Assembly: GCF_000143415.4 (NCBI RefSeq)
Contig: NW_003314308.1
Span: 1,158,654 to 1,222,653 of the forward strand
Direction: 5' to 3'
DNA from: Selaginella moellendorffii
Lineage: Eukaryota > Streptophyta > Lycopodiopsida > Selaginellales > Selaginellaceae
DNA length: 64,000 nucleotides
The translations under genes and the position numbers were made by a program. The notes beneath the pieces were generated by a model, which saw nothing but the letters and a program-made list of their open reading frames with translations, was not told where the DNA came from and ran no database searches. Shown here one piece after another: positions 1 through 11,048 of the stretch; position 1 is the stretch's first letter; each line of letters opens with the position of its first letter.

Positions 1-1317
1 TCGGCCGACTCGCATCCATCGCACTGGACTTTCATCTCCCTCCTCCTTGGAACTTGGAAATCTCAAAAAGTTCTTCGATCACCCGCGAGTTTGAAGGAAC
101 TCATGTACAAAGAGGGGTTCTTCGTTTAGAAGGCGGAGAAAGCAAAACAAAACAAGGCGTACCTCAGTTTGTCACTGTTAGTGTGACAGAGCATGCCATG
201 TGCTCATATTACTTGGCTTGCTACTGCGATGCTAGCTAGACTTGTCAAATATCTCCTTCCTCTGCCAAGCTTCTTTAAAACTTTTTTTTGGTAATCGATC
301 AATCGTCTTGGACCAATTCCAATTTCCAAGATTGCTTACCCCATTTCCTGCCCGGAAAAACATTAGGAATATCCAAGCAAGAGAGAAAGCTTACCAACCA
401 TTGTCTGGATGCGTTAATTCTCTAAAGTGACAGCAGCACCAGAAACGCATTCGAAGTCAAGATAAAAACTTTCCACCAAGATCTGGTTGCTTGACTCGAT
501 TGCCTTGCTAACCAAGCAACCATCGATCATCTGGGCCTGCCTTGGTTTAGTTTGATCACAAGAAGACGACGAATGAGAGCTTTACACTCGAAAGCTGGAA
601 TTAAGTAGTAAGCTTTAGCTCGATCCAAAAAGACGATTCTCCTACCGATAGCACGCACCTCGTGGTGTTGTCCCGCTGGACTATTCTCCTGGCAAATCCA
701 TTTCATACTAAGTGGTTCACATGATCTGATTGATCCCAGATTTGTTCTGGCTTCATTGCTTATTCGTGGCCTGGCTGTTGGGTATTGACTCGGTTGGATA
801 AACGACAAGCTTGTGCTTTCCACAATCTGCAGAAACAAAACACCGAAGAATTAGGCCAAACGAGAGGAAAAAGGAAATCCTTACAAATCTTTCATTGCTT
901 GACAGCATCTCTCTCTCTTCTGCTGCTGCACGCGTTTCCAAATGTTCGCCAGTCTCCCGTCGTGGTTCGCAGCACTACGTGGATGCTACAGCAAAACAGA
1001 CCAAAAAAGAAGGAAAGAGTAAAGAAAGTAAATCAAAGCAGCAAACGAAAGTTAGAAATTAGAACGAAAAGCTCAAACAATTGACAGCCTGTGAGTCTGG
1101 TGGTCTGTCTGTCTGCCAGATGAAGATATGTTTTCTCGCTGTTCTTGAGTTGAAATTTTTGAGGCTCCTAACTCTGTGTACTGCACACGCAGCAGCACAC
1201 ACTTATCCAGTTAGTGAGCCGAAATGTCACATAAGTAGCACAACAAAAATCTATATGTAGAAGACGCGTACGATCGTAAAAAGGCAAACCATTTTCTCGA
1301 GCACAAGGTACTGCTGG
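1..1317. other. Leading intergenic or UTR sequence, no gene recognised
   Basis: I see only short overlapping ORFs without recognisable domains on either strand. Isolated GT-AG-like signals occur, for example a minus-strand donor near 391, but I could not assemble a supported coding model. Part of this stretch may be UTR of a gene lying left of the window. The last ~200 bases are the downstream flank of the UEV1 gene. Confidence 0.4.
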
Positions 1318-2047
1318 TCAGAATGTGCTGTTCTCTGGTGGTTGCGGAAGCTTTCGGTTGTGCGGCAAAGCCATCTCTCGTTTCAGAGAAATCAATATGT
1401 CTTCCATGGTGTAATCTCGTCGCCAGTTGCTTAGCATGGGGAAGTTCTTGGGATCTATCTGAGAAATCATGACGGGCAAATCAGTGCTTCCCTCAAAGAG
1501 GAGAAGGTAATGGCCATCTTCCGAAACAAAAAGACATAGAAAACTAAAAGAAGAACAACTTACAACGCCATTGTCTTGGGAGACGCAGGTCATGTTGATT
1601 CTCGACATGAATTTCACGCTCGGTGGCTTGTCCGGATACTCCTTGTCGCAAAACAACTTAAGTTGATAGATCCGGCCGTCGTGAATGGACTGCCAGCAAA
1701 CAAGTGTTCTACGCGTCAGAGAAGCACACAAGAAATAAAAAAAGAATACAAGCCACTTGTAGCACGGAGCAAGAACACCGAACGCAAAAATCCAAAGGAA
1801 AAAGAAAAGCTCACATTGCTCGGCCCAAGGATGGTGCCCGTCCAGGAGCGCATGTAAATGTCGTCCGCGTCGTCCATTCCCAAGCTCACCAGTGGATCTC
1901 CCAGCCCTTTCTCCCCTCGCTCCAGTTCATCGAGCAGCCGGAAACTCCTGGGAACTGCGAGCAAGCAACAATCGACCTGACAAATCAAAATCCAAATCGG
2001 AGCTTCTCACCAGTGACCGATGCCGACGCTGCTGCCGATCCCGCCAT
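1318..2047 (-). CDS. UEV1: Ubiquitin-conjugating enzyme E2 variant (UEV1/MMS2 type)
   Basis: Four exons on the minus strand: 2011-2047, 1815-1954, 1564-1689 and 1318-1458, all GT-AG, summing to 444 nt (147 aa), the usual size of plant UEV1 proteins. The product begins MAGSAAAS and carries the UEV core in order: [52 protein letters not shown] and YTMEDIL, ending near NRKLPQPPE. The E2 active-site Cys is absent, as in all UEVs. From the family, the protein acts as cofactor of UBC13-type E2 enzymes to build Lys63-linked ubiquitin chains in DNA-damage tolerance and stress signalling. The start is the only ATG giving a short first exon in phase with exon 2. Confidence 0.93.
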
Positions 2048-2219
2048 CGCTCGACTGGAATGCGCCGCGCCCTACGCTCAAGCAAGACGAGGAAGAAGAC
2101 CGGACATGTCCAAAACAGTGGTGCCCTAGACTGCCAAGCCGTGCCCTAGTCCAGGTGCCGTACGTTGGTACCCCTAGGACGGGTTGACTGATTTGTTTGA
2201 CTTTGCTGGTCGTCGCCTT

Positions 2220-3457
2220 TCACTCCGGGGTGACGTAGGCGGCCGTGATGCCGCCATCAACGAGCAAGCTCGCGCCGGTCACAAAGGAGCTCTCGTCCGA
2301 CGCCAAAAACAATGCGGCTCTAGCGATCTCTGCTGCTTTGCCAAATCTTCCCATTGGAATGTGAACGAGCCTGCGATTTCTCTTCTCTTCGGTGTCCAAA
2401 ACCTGGTTAGCCAGCGAGCAATGAGATGATCATAGGAAGAACTCTTCGCTTACCTTCATCAAGAGCTCCGTCTGGATGGGTCCAGGACAAATGGAATTGA
2501 CACGGACCTTGTCACGGGCGTGGAGCACCGCGAGCTCTCGAGTTAGCGACAGTACCGCGCCTTTGCTCGCTGTGTAAGCAATCTGAGCGAGAGATCCATT
2601 AGATAGAAACCATAGAAATTCTTTTACTTTTTCTTAATCTTCTTCTTACTTGTGGTGCTGCTGCGCCTAGAAACGCGACAAAGGAGGCTGTGTTGATGAC
2701 CGAGCCACCACCTGATCTCTGGATCGCGGGGATGCCATATCTACACCCGTAAATAACTCCCTGTGCACGAAAAAGTAGCAAGGGATAAGGTTGGTTGCTT
2801 GATGGAATGCGTGGTGTTGTTATTCGGAAATGGATTACATACCTTGACGTTTATGTCGAGAGTTCGATCAATGACATCGTCTGGTGTGTTGATCGCATCA
2901 CCATCATTCGCGTCCATGATCCCAGCATTATTGAATAGTATGTGGAGACCACCAAACGCTCTCTGGACATTTGGAAACCAACAGAAATCACAGTTAGAAC
3001 ACTCCAGAAATGATCAATAAAAAATCCAGAAAATTTGGCACAAAAATCGAAAGAAGGTACCTCGGTCTCGAGCACCATTTTCTCGACGTCCGAAGGAATC
3101 GAGACATCACCACCGGCGATGGCGAGGCATTTGCCCCCAAATTCTCTCACCGCATCCACGGTTTTTGCCGCCCCGGAGACGCTCTTGTCCACCACAGCCA
3201 CACACGCGCCTNNNNNNNNNNNNNNNNNNNNNNNNNNNNNNNNNNNNNNNNNNNNNNNNNNNNNNNNNNNNNNNNNNNNNNNNNNNNNNNNNNNNNNNNN
3301 NNNNNNNNNNNNNNNNNNNNNNNNNNNNNNNNNNNNNNNNNNNNNNNNNNNNNNNNNNNNNNNNNNNNNNNNNNNNNNNNNNNNNNNNNNNNNNNNNNNN
3401 NNNNNNNNNNNNNGCCCTGCCAAATATTTTGCCGCGACGAAGCGCCGTGAAGAGCAT
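2220..3457 (-). CDS. Short-chain dehydrogenase/reductase, secoisolariciresinol dehydrogenase-like (interrupted by assembly gap)
   Basis: A classical SDR on the minus strand. The likely start is ATG 3457 ([14 protein letters not shown]). Ns 3212-3413 then hide the region expected to hold the TGxxxGxG cofactor motif and perhaps an intron. Downstream exons are 3061-3211 (partial), 2843-2962, 2650-2760, 2454-2582 and 2220-2402. Visible motifs are NNAGIMD, the INTAS strand with the catalytic Ser region, the catalytic YTASK (Tyr-x3-Lys) at the start of exon 2454-2582, and [12 protein letters not shown]. The C terminus [15 protein letters not shown] is typical of plant members of the secoisolariciresinol or xanthoxin dehydrogenase group. 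The reaction should be NAD(P)-dependent alcohol/ketone interconversion; the substrate cannot be read from sequence. The first exon and the reading frame across the gap are uncertain. Confidence 0.85.
3212..3413. other. Assembly gap (run of N)
   Basis: 202 undetermined bases inside the 5' part of the short-chain dehydrogenase gene. The true length may differ from the N count. Confidence 1.
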
Positions 3458-4083
3458 TGCAGCGATCGATCAAAATCCACCGCGCGCTATCATCCCGATG
3501 GAGGGAAGAATCGTCTTCTCTTCTTACCTCTCACAGCGCCATCGCCATAGCTTCAATCGATCGAAAACCCCATTTTCCAGGCAAACTTTTTTTCTACTTG
3601 CCAACGTGGCAGCCAGTTTAAATTCTTTTACCCCTTCCAGTACAAACACTTTTCCGTTTAACCCTTTTACCGGTGCTTTCGACACAACCTTGTGCGTGTG
3701 TGGAAAACCTATAATCGTTCCTTCTTCCACTGTAGCGCGCGCGCGAGCGAGCGAGAGTGAGAGAGAGAGAAAGAGCGCTAGGGCAGGGCGGGCGAGGGCG
3801 AAAGGAAGAAAGATTAGAGCGCACAGATTACTTCTCGGCTTGGATCGATCTTGGAGCAGCTGGAATGGCGCGGCATCCTCTGCGCCTCCTGGTGATGAGC
3901 TATAGCGGCTGGATTCGACTCCATATCCACGCATTTTAGAGGTAGCCGGGAGAAGAGGAAGAAGAAGAAGAAGTAGAACAAGGAATCACAGCGCTTCTGT
4001 GCTGCATAGCTAGGGTCATTTTGACGGAGGTATAAGCGAGGTTTTGGGACAAGGAAGGAAACAAGGAAAGGGCCGCGCATTTC

Positions 4084-5120
4084 ATGGCCAAGTCCAAGGT
4101 TGCAAGGAAGGTTGTGGAATCCTACACGATCAGGGGCACTCACAAGGTTGTCAAAGGTAAAGTAGTCAGTGATTGATTGATCGACTGCACAAAAAATCTC
4201 TTTTTGCTTCGCTCGGCTCAAAGTTTTTTGCTTTGCTTCTTCGCAGCTGGGGACACAGTTTTCATGCGTGCTCCCGATCCGGAGAAGCCTTCTTACGTAG
4301 CCAAGATCGAGAGAATCGAAGCTGATGCCAGGAACAACATCAAAGTTAATGTCCGCTGGTACTATCGGCCCGAGGAGTCCATGGGAGGGAGGCGCCAATT
4401 CCATGGAGCTAAAGAGCTGTTTTTGTCCGATCACTTCGACATCCAGAGCGCTGATACGATCGAAGGGAAGTGTACAGTTCACAGCTTCAAGAGCTACACC
4501 AAGTTGGAGAGCGTGGGAAGCGATGATTTCTTCTGCCGATTCGAGTACAAGGCGGCCACAGGCGGCTTTACTCCCGATCGTGTTCCAGTGTAAGTGCTCT
4601 CTCTCTCCCTCTGTCTCTCTGGCGTCTCGTTGACTAGTTGTGTTCTTATCAAGCTTCTCTTTCTTCTCTTGGTCTCGTTGTGTTCTTATCGAACTTCTCC
4701 TGTTCTCGTTGTGTTCGAACTTCTCTTTCTTCTCTTGTGTTCTTACCAAGCGCTTTATTACGTGAAGGTATTGCAAGTGTGAGATGCCATACAATCCGGA
4801 CGATTTGATGGTTCAGTGCGAGTCCTGCAAGGATTGGTAAGTCCTCTTCATCCAAACGAGCAAAGTTTTGATGCAAAATACCTCCTTTGCGTCTCCAGGT
4901 TCCATCCGACCTGCATGAGTCTATCTCCTGACCAAGTCAAGAAGTTGGAATCGTTCCATTGCCCGGAGTGCTCTTCTTCTCCGCCCGACGAGAAGAAAAC
5001 AAAGAAATCTTCTCCTCCACACGAGGCCAAGGTAGAAACACACTCCCCCTGTGCTCTCGTCTATATGACCGCTTTATTTTTTCTCTTTTCCAGAGCGAAC
5101 CAAAGCGCCGGAAGAAATGA
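4084..5120 (+). CDS. SHL: BAH-PHD histone reader of the SHORT LIFE / EARLY BOLTING IN SHORT DAYS family
   Basis: Five exons: 4084-4156, 4247-4589, 4768-4836, 4899-5031 and 5094-5120; sum 645 nt, 214 aa, the family's normal size. The N terminus [16 protein letters not shown] leads into a BAH domain (about residues 25-140, with GDTVFMR and [10 protein letters not shown]). A PHD finger follows (about 140-190): [12 protein letters not shown], then [14 protein letters not shown] and HCPECS, the Cys4-His-Cys3 zinc pattern. The tail is basic (EPKRRKK), a likely nuclear signal. Known members bind H3K27me3 through BAH and H3K4me3 through PHD and repress floral or developmental genes in the nucleus. 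SHL and EBS are close paralogues in angiosperms; in a lycophyte the gene could be co-orthologous to both. Confidence 0.93.
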
Positions 5121-5574
5121 AAGGCTCGCTCGGCGATTACTACTTCACACAACGGAGTGATTTTGTCGGCTGATTAAGAGGGTTAGTCCTTGTTTTTGGC
5201 TTGTAAGATAGCTAGTCCTTAGGAGTTAGTGCGCAACACTCCGATGATAACCCTCTCTCTCTCTCTCTGTCCCTCCCCTCTCATCTCTCTCTGGAGTCGG
5301 CCTATATCTGTACCTATTTATCCCAAAGACTGTGAATAGCTTACAGAATTATATGTTAGCAAAGCGACGAAGCCATCTCTTTTCCTGGAGAAGACGAAAC
5401 TTGTGAGAAAATTTCGATAAATTAGCTCATTTTACCTGTGTTTCACTCATCGTCTCAAGTTACTCACTCCAAGCGAGGCGAAGTGGAGCTGGAGATCTGA
5501 AAAAACGAAACTTGTGAGAAAACTTCGATAAAAAAAGCTCATTTTACCTGTGTTCTCTCCATGCCTCTCCCATC

Positions 5575-7684
5575 TCATCGTCTCAAGTTCTCCCACGGAG
5601 GTGCCGGGACGCCGCTGAGGCACAGCTTCTCACACTCGTCTCTCCTAGCCACCACGCTCTCCCAGGCTGCCTCCCAGGCACTCCCGGCGCTGGAAACGCT
5701 TAGCTCAAGCATCCACTGCCGCACTCTTTCATCGTCGCAAGGGGAGAGCTCGCCGTGGATCAAGCTGTGGAAACCAAACATGACGCGCAGCGCGTTGCCA
5801 TCCCCCGATGCAAACCTGTGCATGGCCCCGAAGACGAGCACTGGCTCCGGCATCTCTGGAAGCTCGTCCCGGCCATGGCTTTTCCACCTTGCGTAGTACG
5901 TAGCGTAGCCCCGGAAATACGCACACCGCAGCTGCATTGTCTCCTCCTCGCTCAGCTCCATCTTTCTCATCTCCCTCTCCAGTTCCGAGACGAGCTCCAC
6001 CAGCTTAAAGTTGGCGCCGCCACCCTCCTCGGATCGATTCTCGGCCTGATATCTCGCGGCGATTCCATCCAGCGGTGGCCTCGACTGGAGCAAGCATCTC
6101 TCGCAGTGGAGGCCGATCGAGAGGCAAGAACCCAGGCGCAGCGAGCAGTTGTAGTAGGACTTGAGCAGCTCCTCCCCAGCCTCCAAGTCGCGCGAGGCAA
6201 GGACGAGGATGATACCGCCGCGATGGCACCAGTAGACGTTCGGTGTGCACGAGTGATTGATACAGAACGGCAGCGTGCAGTCGGCATGGTTGTGCGCTAC
6301 CTCCTCGATCAAGGAGATTTGGAGCTCTTCAGTCACTTTGATTCGTGAGTTTGGCCTGAAAGCGTCGATGCGTGCAACTTCTTCCCCCATTGCGACCATT
6401 CTCGATCGAGTCCGTGATGATCCGGCGCAGGCTCTCACCAGCATTGTGATCTTGTCACCCCACTCTCGAGTAAGATGAAGGTTGTCCCAGCTGGGATTGC
6501 TAACGAGAAGAAGCTCCCCTCTTTTCGCGTCTCTGGTGATGAAGAGGCCAATGCCATCCGAATCTACTCGGCTCGGAGCCAGTTCCAGCGGACCGACGAA
6601 GTCTGCCATGGAATGGTCACCTTCCTGTCCAAGCAAGCGTGGAAGATCGAAAACGCCGTTCTCGCTCTGCTCTTTTCTGATGAGGGACTCTTGATACGCT
6701 TTCGTGATCTCTGCCGAGTCGGGGGAGAGCTCCATAGCCTGTTTGAGAACGTCGAACGCAATTGAGTAGTGATGGAGGCCCGTCAAAGCTTGTGCTTTGG
6801 TGAGCCAGCTCGCTGCATGGAAGCTTTCGCAGCAAGCCAGTGCCGCATCGGCGTCAGCGAAAGCCCTGTCATAGTGTTTTAACTGCAGCCACGCTTCAGC
6901 TCGGCTAGACAAAACCTGGAAGAACACAAAGAAAAAGAGGTATTGTCAAAAGAAAGAATTGCAAGGAAAGAACTTACCAGTGCGGATCCCTGGCCTTGAG
7001 CCGCCTGACAGAAACTGGATTAGACACCTCTGGCAACTTCAAGAAATTCCAAACTCACACCCCAATGCTGTTGCTGTAGAGCTCGATCGCTGCTCGAAAG
7101 TTTTTTCGCTCCACCTCTTTGTCTCCCAGCTCTCGCAGCCATGCAGCGTCTCGGCAAGCCATCAGTTCTGGAAAATACGCCACCACCTCAACCAAGGAAG
7201 GGCTCCGGACTTGCATCATTGAGATCATCCGAGAGCTTGGGTCTTTGATCACAACCTCGGCTCCCCTGGGAAAAACTCTCGTCACGTCTTCCTCAGGAAG
7301 TAGAGCGAACGGAACCATCACGCACGAAGCCATCCCTCGCTCGTCCTCGAGAGCAAACACGGCCGTGTTCCGGTGTATCGGCCTCCCACTAAAAATCCAC
7401 GAGAACTTCTTGCTGCTGGCACCGCCTTCCACACACCTGATCGAATCGATGGTGCGGCCACGGACTAATTTCCCCTGGAATCCAGATTCTGAATCCTTGC
7501 CGATCTCTCCAACGCTGCTGCCGCGCGGCATTCCTGCTGGCCCCTTTCCCAGCTCCCCGATTTGCGGCAGCCCCATCAGCTCCATGGTAGCATCAGTCAC
7601 CCGATAGCTCGCGGCACTCGCGAGGCGCCACATACCTGACAGGCAATGCCGCGCATTCTCCCGGAGCGCAAGCAAAAGCTCCAT
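5575..7684 (-). CDS. TPR and SET-domain protein (SMYD-like lysine methyltransferase family)
   Basis: Three exons: 7061-7684, 6978-7004 (only 27 nt) and 5575-6915, giving 663 aa. I start at ATG 7684 (MELLLALRENARHC). The middle carries TPR-like helices (AAIELYSNSIG, SRAEAWLQLKHYDRAFADAD, KAQALTGLHHY, roughly residues 190-290). A split SET domain follows: SDGIGLFITRDAKRGELLL at its start, the signature INHSCTPN, then AGEELLKSYY and a post-SET Cys cluster around HCERCLLQ. The C terminus is helical. Plant proteins of this build (TPR plus SET) are annotated as SET-domain group proteins; the substrate is unknown. AAACCCTAA motifs lie just upstream (7692-7700 and 7709-7717). Exon 2 rests on splice signals and frame only. 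Confidence 0.82.
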
Positions 7685-7791
7685 AGCCAATAAACCCTAA
7701 GTACAAGAAAACCCTAATTTTGAAAATGCGCGCGTCTTTGGTTGACTATCTTTGACCTCCTCCCTTTTTGCATTTGTCGGTGGAGCATGCA

Positions 7792-7799
7792 TATAAAAG
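7792..7799 (+). promoter_or_regulatory. TATA box of the Dof-like gene
   Basis: TATAAAAG sits 53 bases before the ATG at 7853, so transcription would start near 7820-7830. It faces the SET gene start at 7684 across about 170 bp, making this a compact divergent promoter. Confidence 0.6.
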
Positions 7800-7852
7800 C
7801 AAGGCCGCATTCTTTCTTTTTTAGGGTTCCCATAGTTTCTCTCTTACTCGAA

Positions 7853-8449
7853 ATGGCTTCGTTCGCAGATGCCCACAGAGATTTCTTTCACTCAATCTTC
7901 AAAGCGTCTTGTAACAAGGCAACAGTCGCAACAGCAGAGCCAGATTTGAGTACAGTTGCAAGAGCGGAGCCAGATTTGAGTCTTACGCTTGGGAGGAGGA
8001 GTTCTTCAAATGTTTTTATTGTGCATGGTAAAGATGAAAAGGATTGGTTGAGACTTGGGGTTCCAAACACTACAGTTTCGTCATTGCCAAGTGTTGCTGC
8101 TTCATCATTGTCAAGTGCTGCTGCTTCATCATTCTCAACATTAACTCCTGAATTAGAAAAGGTAGAGAAATCGTCAAACACAAAACCTCCTTTTCGTGAG
8201 AAGAGAACAAGGATTTCTTCCGACAAAAGCAATGATGAAGCTCCCATGGCATGTATTTTTTGTGGTGGTGCTGCTAGATTTGACTACTACAACAACAAGA
8301 ATGTCAATCAGCCAAGGTTTCGGTGCCTGAAGTGCAAGAAGAAGTTCACTCCAGGCGCAAGTTTGAGGGGAGCACAGCGCAAGAAACTTGCAGAGCTCCA
8401 CAGGATGACTCAACAAGTTTGTAAATTTAACACATCCACCAAAGAATAA
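7853..8449 (+). CDS. Divergent Dof-like zinc-finger protein with EAR-type motif
   Basis: Intronless, 198 aa, ATG 7853 to TAA. Near the N terminus lies DLSLTLG, which fits the LxLxL/DLNxxP-type EAR repression motif; it is the second copy of a small duplication (AEPDLS twice). A Ser/Ala repeat follows. The C-terminal third holds a finger CxxC-x20-CxxC: CIFCGG, FDYYNNKNVNQPRFRC, LKCKKKFTPGASLRG. This matches the plant Dof finger (CxxC-x21-CxxC with YYNN, QPR and the CK.C..Y/FT.G..LR trailer) but is one residue shorter between the Cys pairs and lacks the GGG basic tail. I infer a nuclear DNA-binding repressor; zinc binding and AAAG recognition are not shown. It could also be a non-Dof binder of similar fold. 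Confidence 0.75.
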   Translation: MASFADAHRDFFHSIFKASCNKATVATAEPDLSTVARAEPDLSLTLGRRSSSNVFIVHGKDEKDWLRLGVPNTTVSSLPSVAASSLSSAAASSFSTLTPELEKVEKSSNTKPPFREKRTRISSDKSNDEAPMACIFCGGAARFDYYNNKNVNQPRFRCLKCKKKFTPGASLRGAQRKKLAELHRMTQQVCKFNTSTKE

Positions 8450-8582
8450 TTTTGTTACCAAAAATCCTTTTTTTTCATGTTCTTGTGGAAGCAGTGATTT
8501 GTAAATACAGAAATATCACCCAAAGAACAATTTTTGTCACAAAAACTCTTTTTTTCTTCTTGTCTTTGATGCTTGGATCAAC

Positions 8583-10724
8583 TCAAGCTCCTCTTCCACC
8601 AGTGACATTATCCATGAGCACATAAGCTGCAGCATCTTGATCATTCAGCTCAACCAGGCGCTCGAACGCAAGCTTCCCGACCACCAAGTTCTTCCACTTG
8701 CAGCACGCCCCTAGAACACTCCTCCACGCCACGGACTCTTTGTAGTAACTGGCAGCCTCCACCGGCATCGACTCCGCCATGGCTACCGCAGCGTCCATCT
8801 TATTCGCACGGGCAAGCGCATCCACCATGACGCTGTAGTGGTCGACCCCGGGAGCTATCCCGTGCTTGGAACTCATCCCCTCGAGGTACTCTCGGGCCTC
8901 CTCCACAAGGCCAGCGTGACTGCAAGCCGTGAGGAGGCACACGAAAGTTGTAGCGTCGGCTTTCACCACAGCTTCGCGTTGCATCCTCTCGAAGAGCGAG
9001 ATGACGAGCTTGCTGTTTCCCTGCCGAGCGTATCCGGCCATGAGCGAGTTCCAGGCGACCAGCTCTCTGGAAGCCACCGCTAGCGAGTCGAACAGCCGCT
9101 GGGAGTGGACGATGCTACCGCTCTTCGCAAAGACGTCGATCAAAGAGTTGGCTAGAACAGCATCCACGGCCTCGAGTCCATACAGCCGGCATGCTAGTGC
9201 ATAGATCGATTTGCCAGAGTCCAAGTTTGCGCAGCTTCCACAGGCCTTGAGAGCAGTAGCAAGAGTCTGGACGTCTAGCCTTGTGATGCCTTGGATCTGG
9301 ATCATTGCTGCAAAGACTTCCAGTCCCTTGTCACCATTGCCACTCTCCACATATCCCAGCACGAGTGAGGTCCACGAGAAGACGTCCGGGGCAGCCATGC
9401 GGTCGAAGACCCGTTGCGCATCCGGCATGCTCCCACACTTTGCGTACATGACGATGAGCGCGTTTCCCATGAGGCAGGAGCTTTGAACGTCTGTGACAGC
9501 TTGAGCTTCTGAGTGAAGTGCCATGCCTCGACTCAAGTATCCCAGAAGCTGATCCTGGTTTCCTTGCTCGTTATCTTTCTCTGCTAGACCCGTCACCGCC
9601 TTGAATGCCGCAACGAATGCAAGCTCGTCCGGTTGACATCGACGAGCCTGCGACTGCATGCACTGAAACAAACTCAGTGCCTTCTCTTCGTGTCCACTGT
9701 CAACATAGCCAAGCATCAGAGAAGTCCACGAGACGACATCACAGTAAAGCATACCTTCGAAAATCTTCTCCGCATCGTCAATGCTTCCACATCTGATGTA
9801 GCAATTCACGAGAGTGCTGGCCACGAAGATGTCCGAAAGGAAACCACTCTTGGCAGCTTGAGAGTGAAGAGCCACGCACTTGCCAAGCGACAAAACCTTG
9901 TTGTCCGAAAGGCTCGAGCAGGCTTTCAACGCAGCAACAAAGGACAGACCATCCGGTTCTACGCGTGCTTCCACCATCCTCCCAAACAAGTCGAGGCAAA
10001 GATCCGGCTCCCCGTTCTCGACGTAGCCCAGCATCATCGCATTCCAAGCCGCTAAGTCACGCAGCTCCATTCTCTCAAACACCCTGCGAGCGTCCACAGT
10101 GCTCCCACACCTCGCATACATGCTGATCAGCGAGCAAGCTACGTGCTTTTGCCTGTCGAAACCATACCTCCCAGCGTGAGAATGGACACAAGCTCCTCTC
10201 TCCAATGCCGCCACCTTGACGAGCTTTCCATGATCAAAGCTTTTGCCCTCTTCCCTCACAGCCAAGCCGGAGCAAGCCTTGACAGCAGCCACGAAAGTCC
10301 GAGCGTCAGGAGCTACTCGTGAGTCCTCCATCCGCGCCAAGAGATTTAAAGCCATGGCATTCTCCCCGTTCTCCACACACCCCGCCATCAAAACCGTCCA
10401 GGAAACTGTGGTGTGATGCGCCATTCTCTCGAAAGCTCGCCTCGCTTCCACCAAGCTCCCACATTTCCCATACATGTCCACCACTGTATTCGCCACCGCG
10501 ACGTTTGCATCGTCTCCTCTCTCGCTGATCCCCGCGTGGAGCACTCTCCCCCTTCTCAAATCCCTGTCCCTGCCGCAGGCCTTGAGCGCCGCAATAAGAC
10601 CCGCTATGTCGCTTGGCGATGATCTCTCCCTCGTGATTTCCCCACAATCCACTGTAGGCCCGAGCGCCGGCTTCCTGGTGATGGATCGAGGCCGCAAGAT
10701 CCTGAGAGCCAGGCACCCGGGCAT
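8583..10724 (-). CDS. PLS-class pentatricopeptide repeat protein
   Basis: Intronless, 713 aa, ATG 10724 to TGA 8583. Repeats of the PLS type run from about residue 60 (VDMYGKCGSLVEARRAFERM and relatives such as LISMYARCGS, LVNCYIRCGS, LIVMYAKCGS). The C terminus has an E1-like motif (AWRSVLGACCKWKN to AAAYVLMDN) and stops without E+ or DYW domains. From the family, it should bind specific RNA in mitochondria or plastids; without DYW it would need a partner for editing. Two of the repeat sets contain an extra ~16-residue segment (REEGKSFDHGKLVKVA) shared with the PPR gene at 21563-23974, so the two are paralogues. A telo-box (10784-10792) lies about 60 bp upstream of the start. Confidence 0.93.
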   Translation of the reverse strand: MPGCLALRILRPRSITRKPALGPTVDCGEITRERSSPSDIAGLIAALKACGRDRDLRRGRVLHAGISERGDDANVAVANTVVDMYGKCGSLVEARRAFERMAHHTTVSWTVLMAGCVENGENAMALNLLARMEDSRVAPDARTFVAAVKACSGLAVREEGKSFDHGKLVKVAALERGACVHSHAGRYGFDRQKHVACSLISMYARCGSTVDARRVFERMELRDLAAWNAMMLGYVENGEPDLCLDLFGRMVEARVEPDGLSFVAALKACSSLSDNKVLSLGKCVALHSQAAKSGFLSDIFVASTLVNCYIRCGSIDDAEKIFEGMLYCDVVSWTSLMLGYVDSGHEEKALSLFQCMQSQARRCQPDELAFVAAFKAVTGLAEKDNEQGNQDQLLGYLSRGMALHSEAQAVTDVQSSCLMGNALIVMYAKCGSMPDAQRVFDRMAAPDVFSWTSLVLGYVESGNGDKGLEVFAAMIQIQGITRLDVQTLATALKACGSCANLDSGKSIYALACRLYGLEAVDAVLANSLIDVFAKSGSIVHSQRLFDSLAVASRELVAWNSLMAGYARQGNSKLVISLFERMQREAVVKADATTFVCLLTACSHAGLVEEAREYLEGMSSKHGIAPGVDHYSVMVDALARANKMDAAVAMAESMPVEAASYYKESVAWRSVLGACCKWKNLVVGKLAFERLVELNDQDAAAYVLMDNVTGGRGA

Positions 10725-10996
10725 TCCATCGCTCTCAACCTATTTCTCCTCAAAACCCTAGATCTTTTTAGGGTTCTTGAAAGAAACCCTAATTCCTCAT
10801 CCTTCCTAACTGCCACAAGAAACTTGCCTTGATAGATACATTGCATACTGTTCTAATTTCCACCCTCAACCACCCTCTGTGGACGTTTCATCTACAAAGT
10901 TGAAAAGGCTTACACCAAACCCTGCTACTGCTGTTGCTAATGCTGCTGTATGGCTCTCCAAATTGCGCCTAGTCCTGTAGGAGGAGGTGAAATTGT

Positions 10997-11048
10997 CACG
11001 TGGCGCCAAATACCTCCTTGTCACGTGGTGCCAAATTCTTGTCACGTG
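10997..11048. promoter_or_regulatory. Cluster of three CACGTG G-boxes
   Basis: CACGTG occurs at 10997-11002, 11022-11027 and 11043-11048, each within TCACGTGG and two of them followed by a GCCAAAT-like stretch, so the array looks like a small imperfect tandem repeat. G-boxes/ABREs bind bZIP and bHLH factors. The cluster lies between the PPR gene (start 10724, minus) and the isocitrate lyase gene (start 12041, plus). It could serve either; the distance to isocitrate lyase is about 1 kb. Confidence 0.45.
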
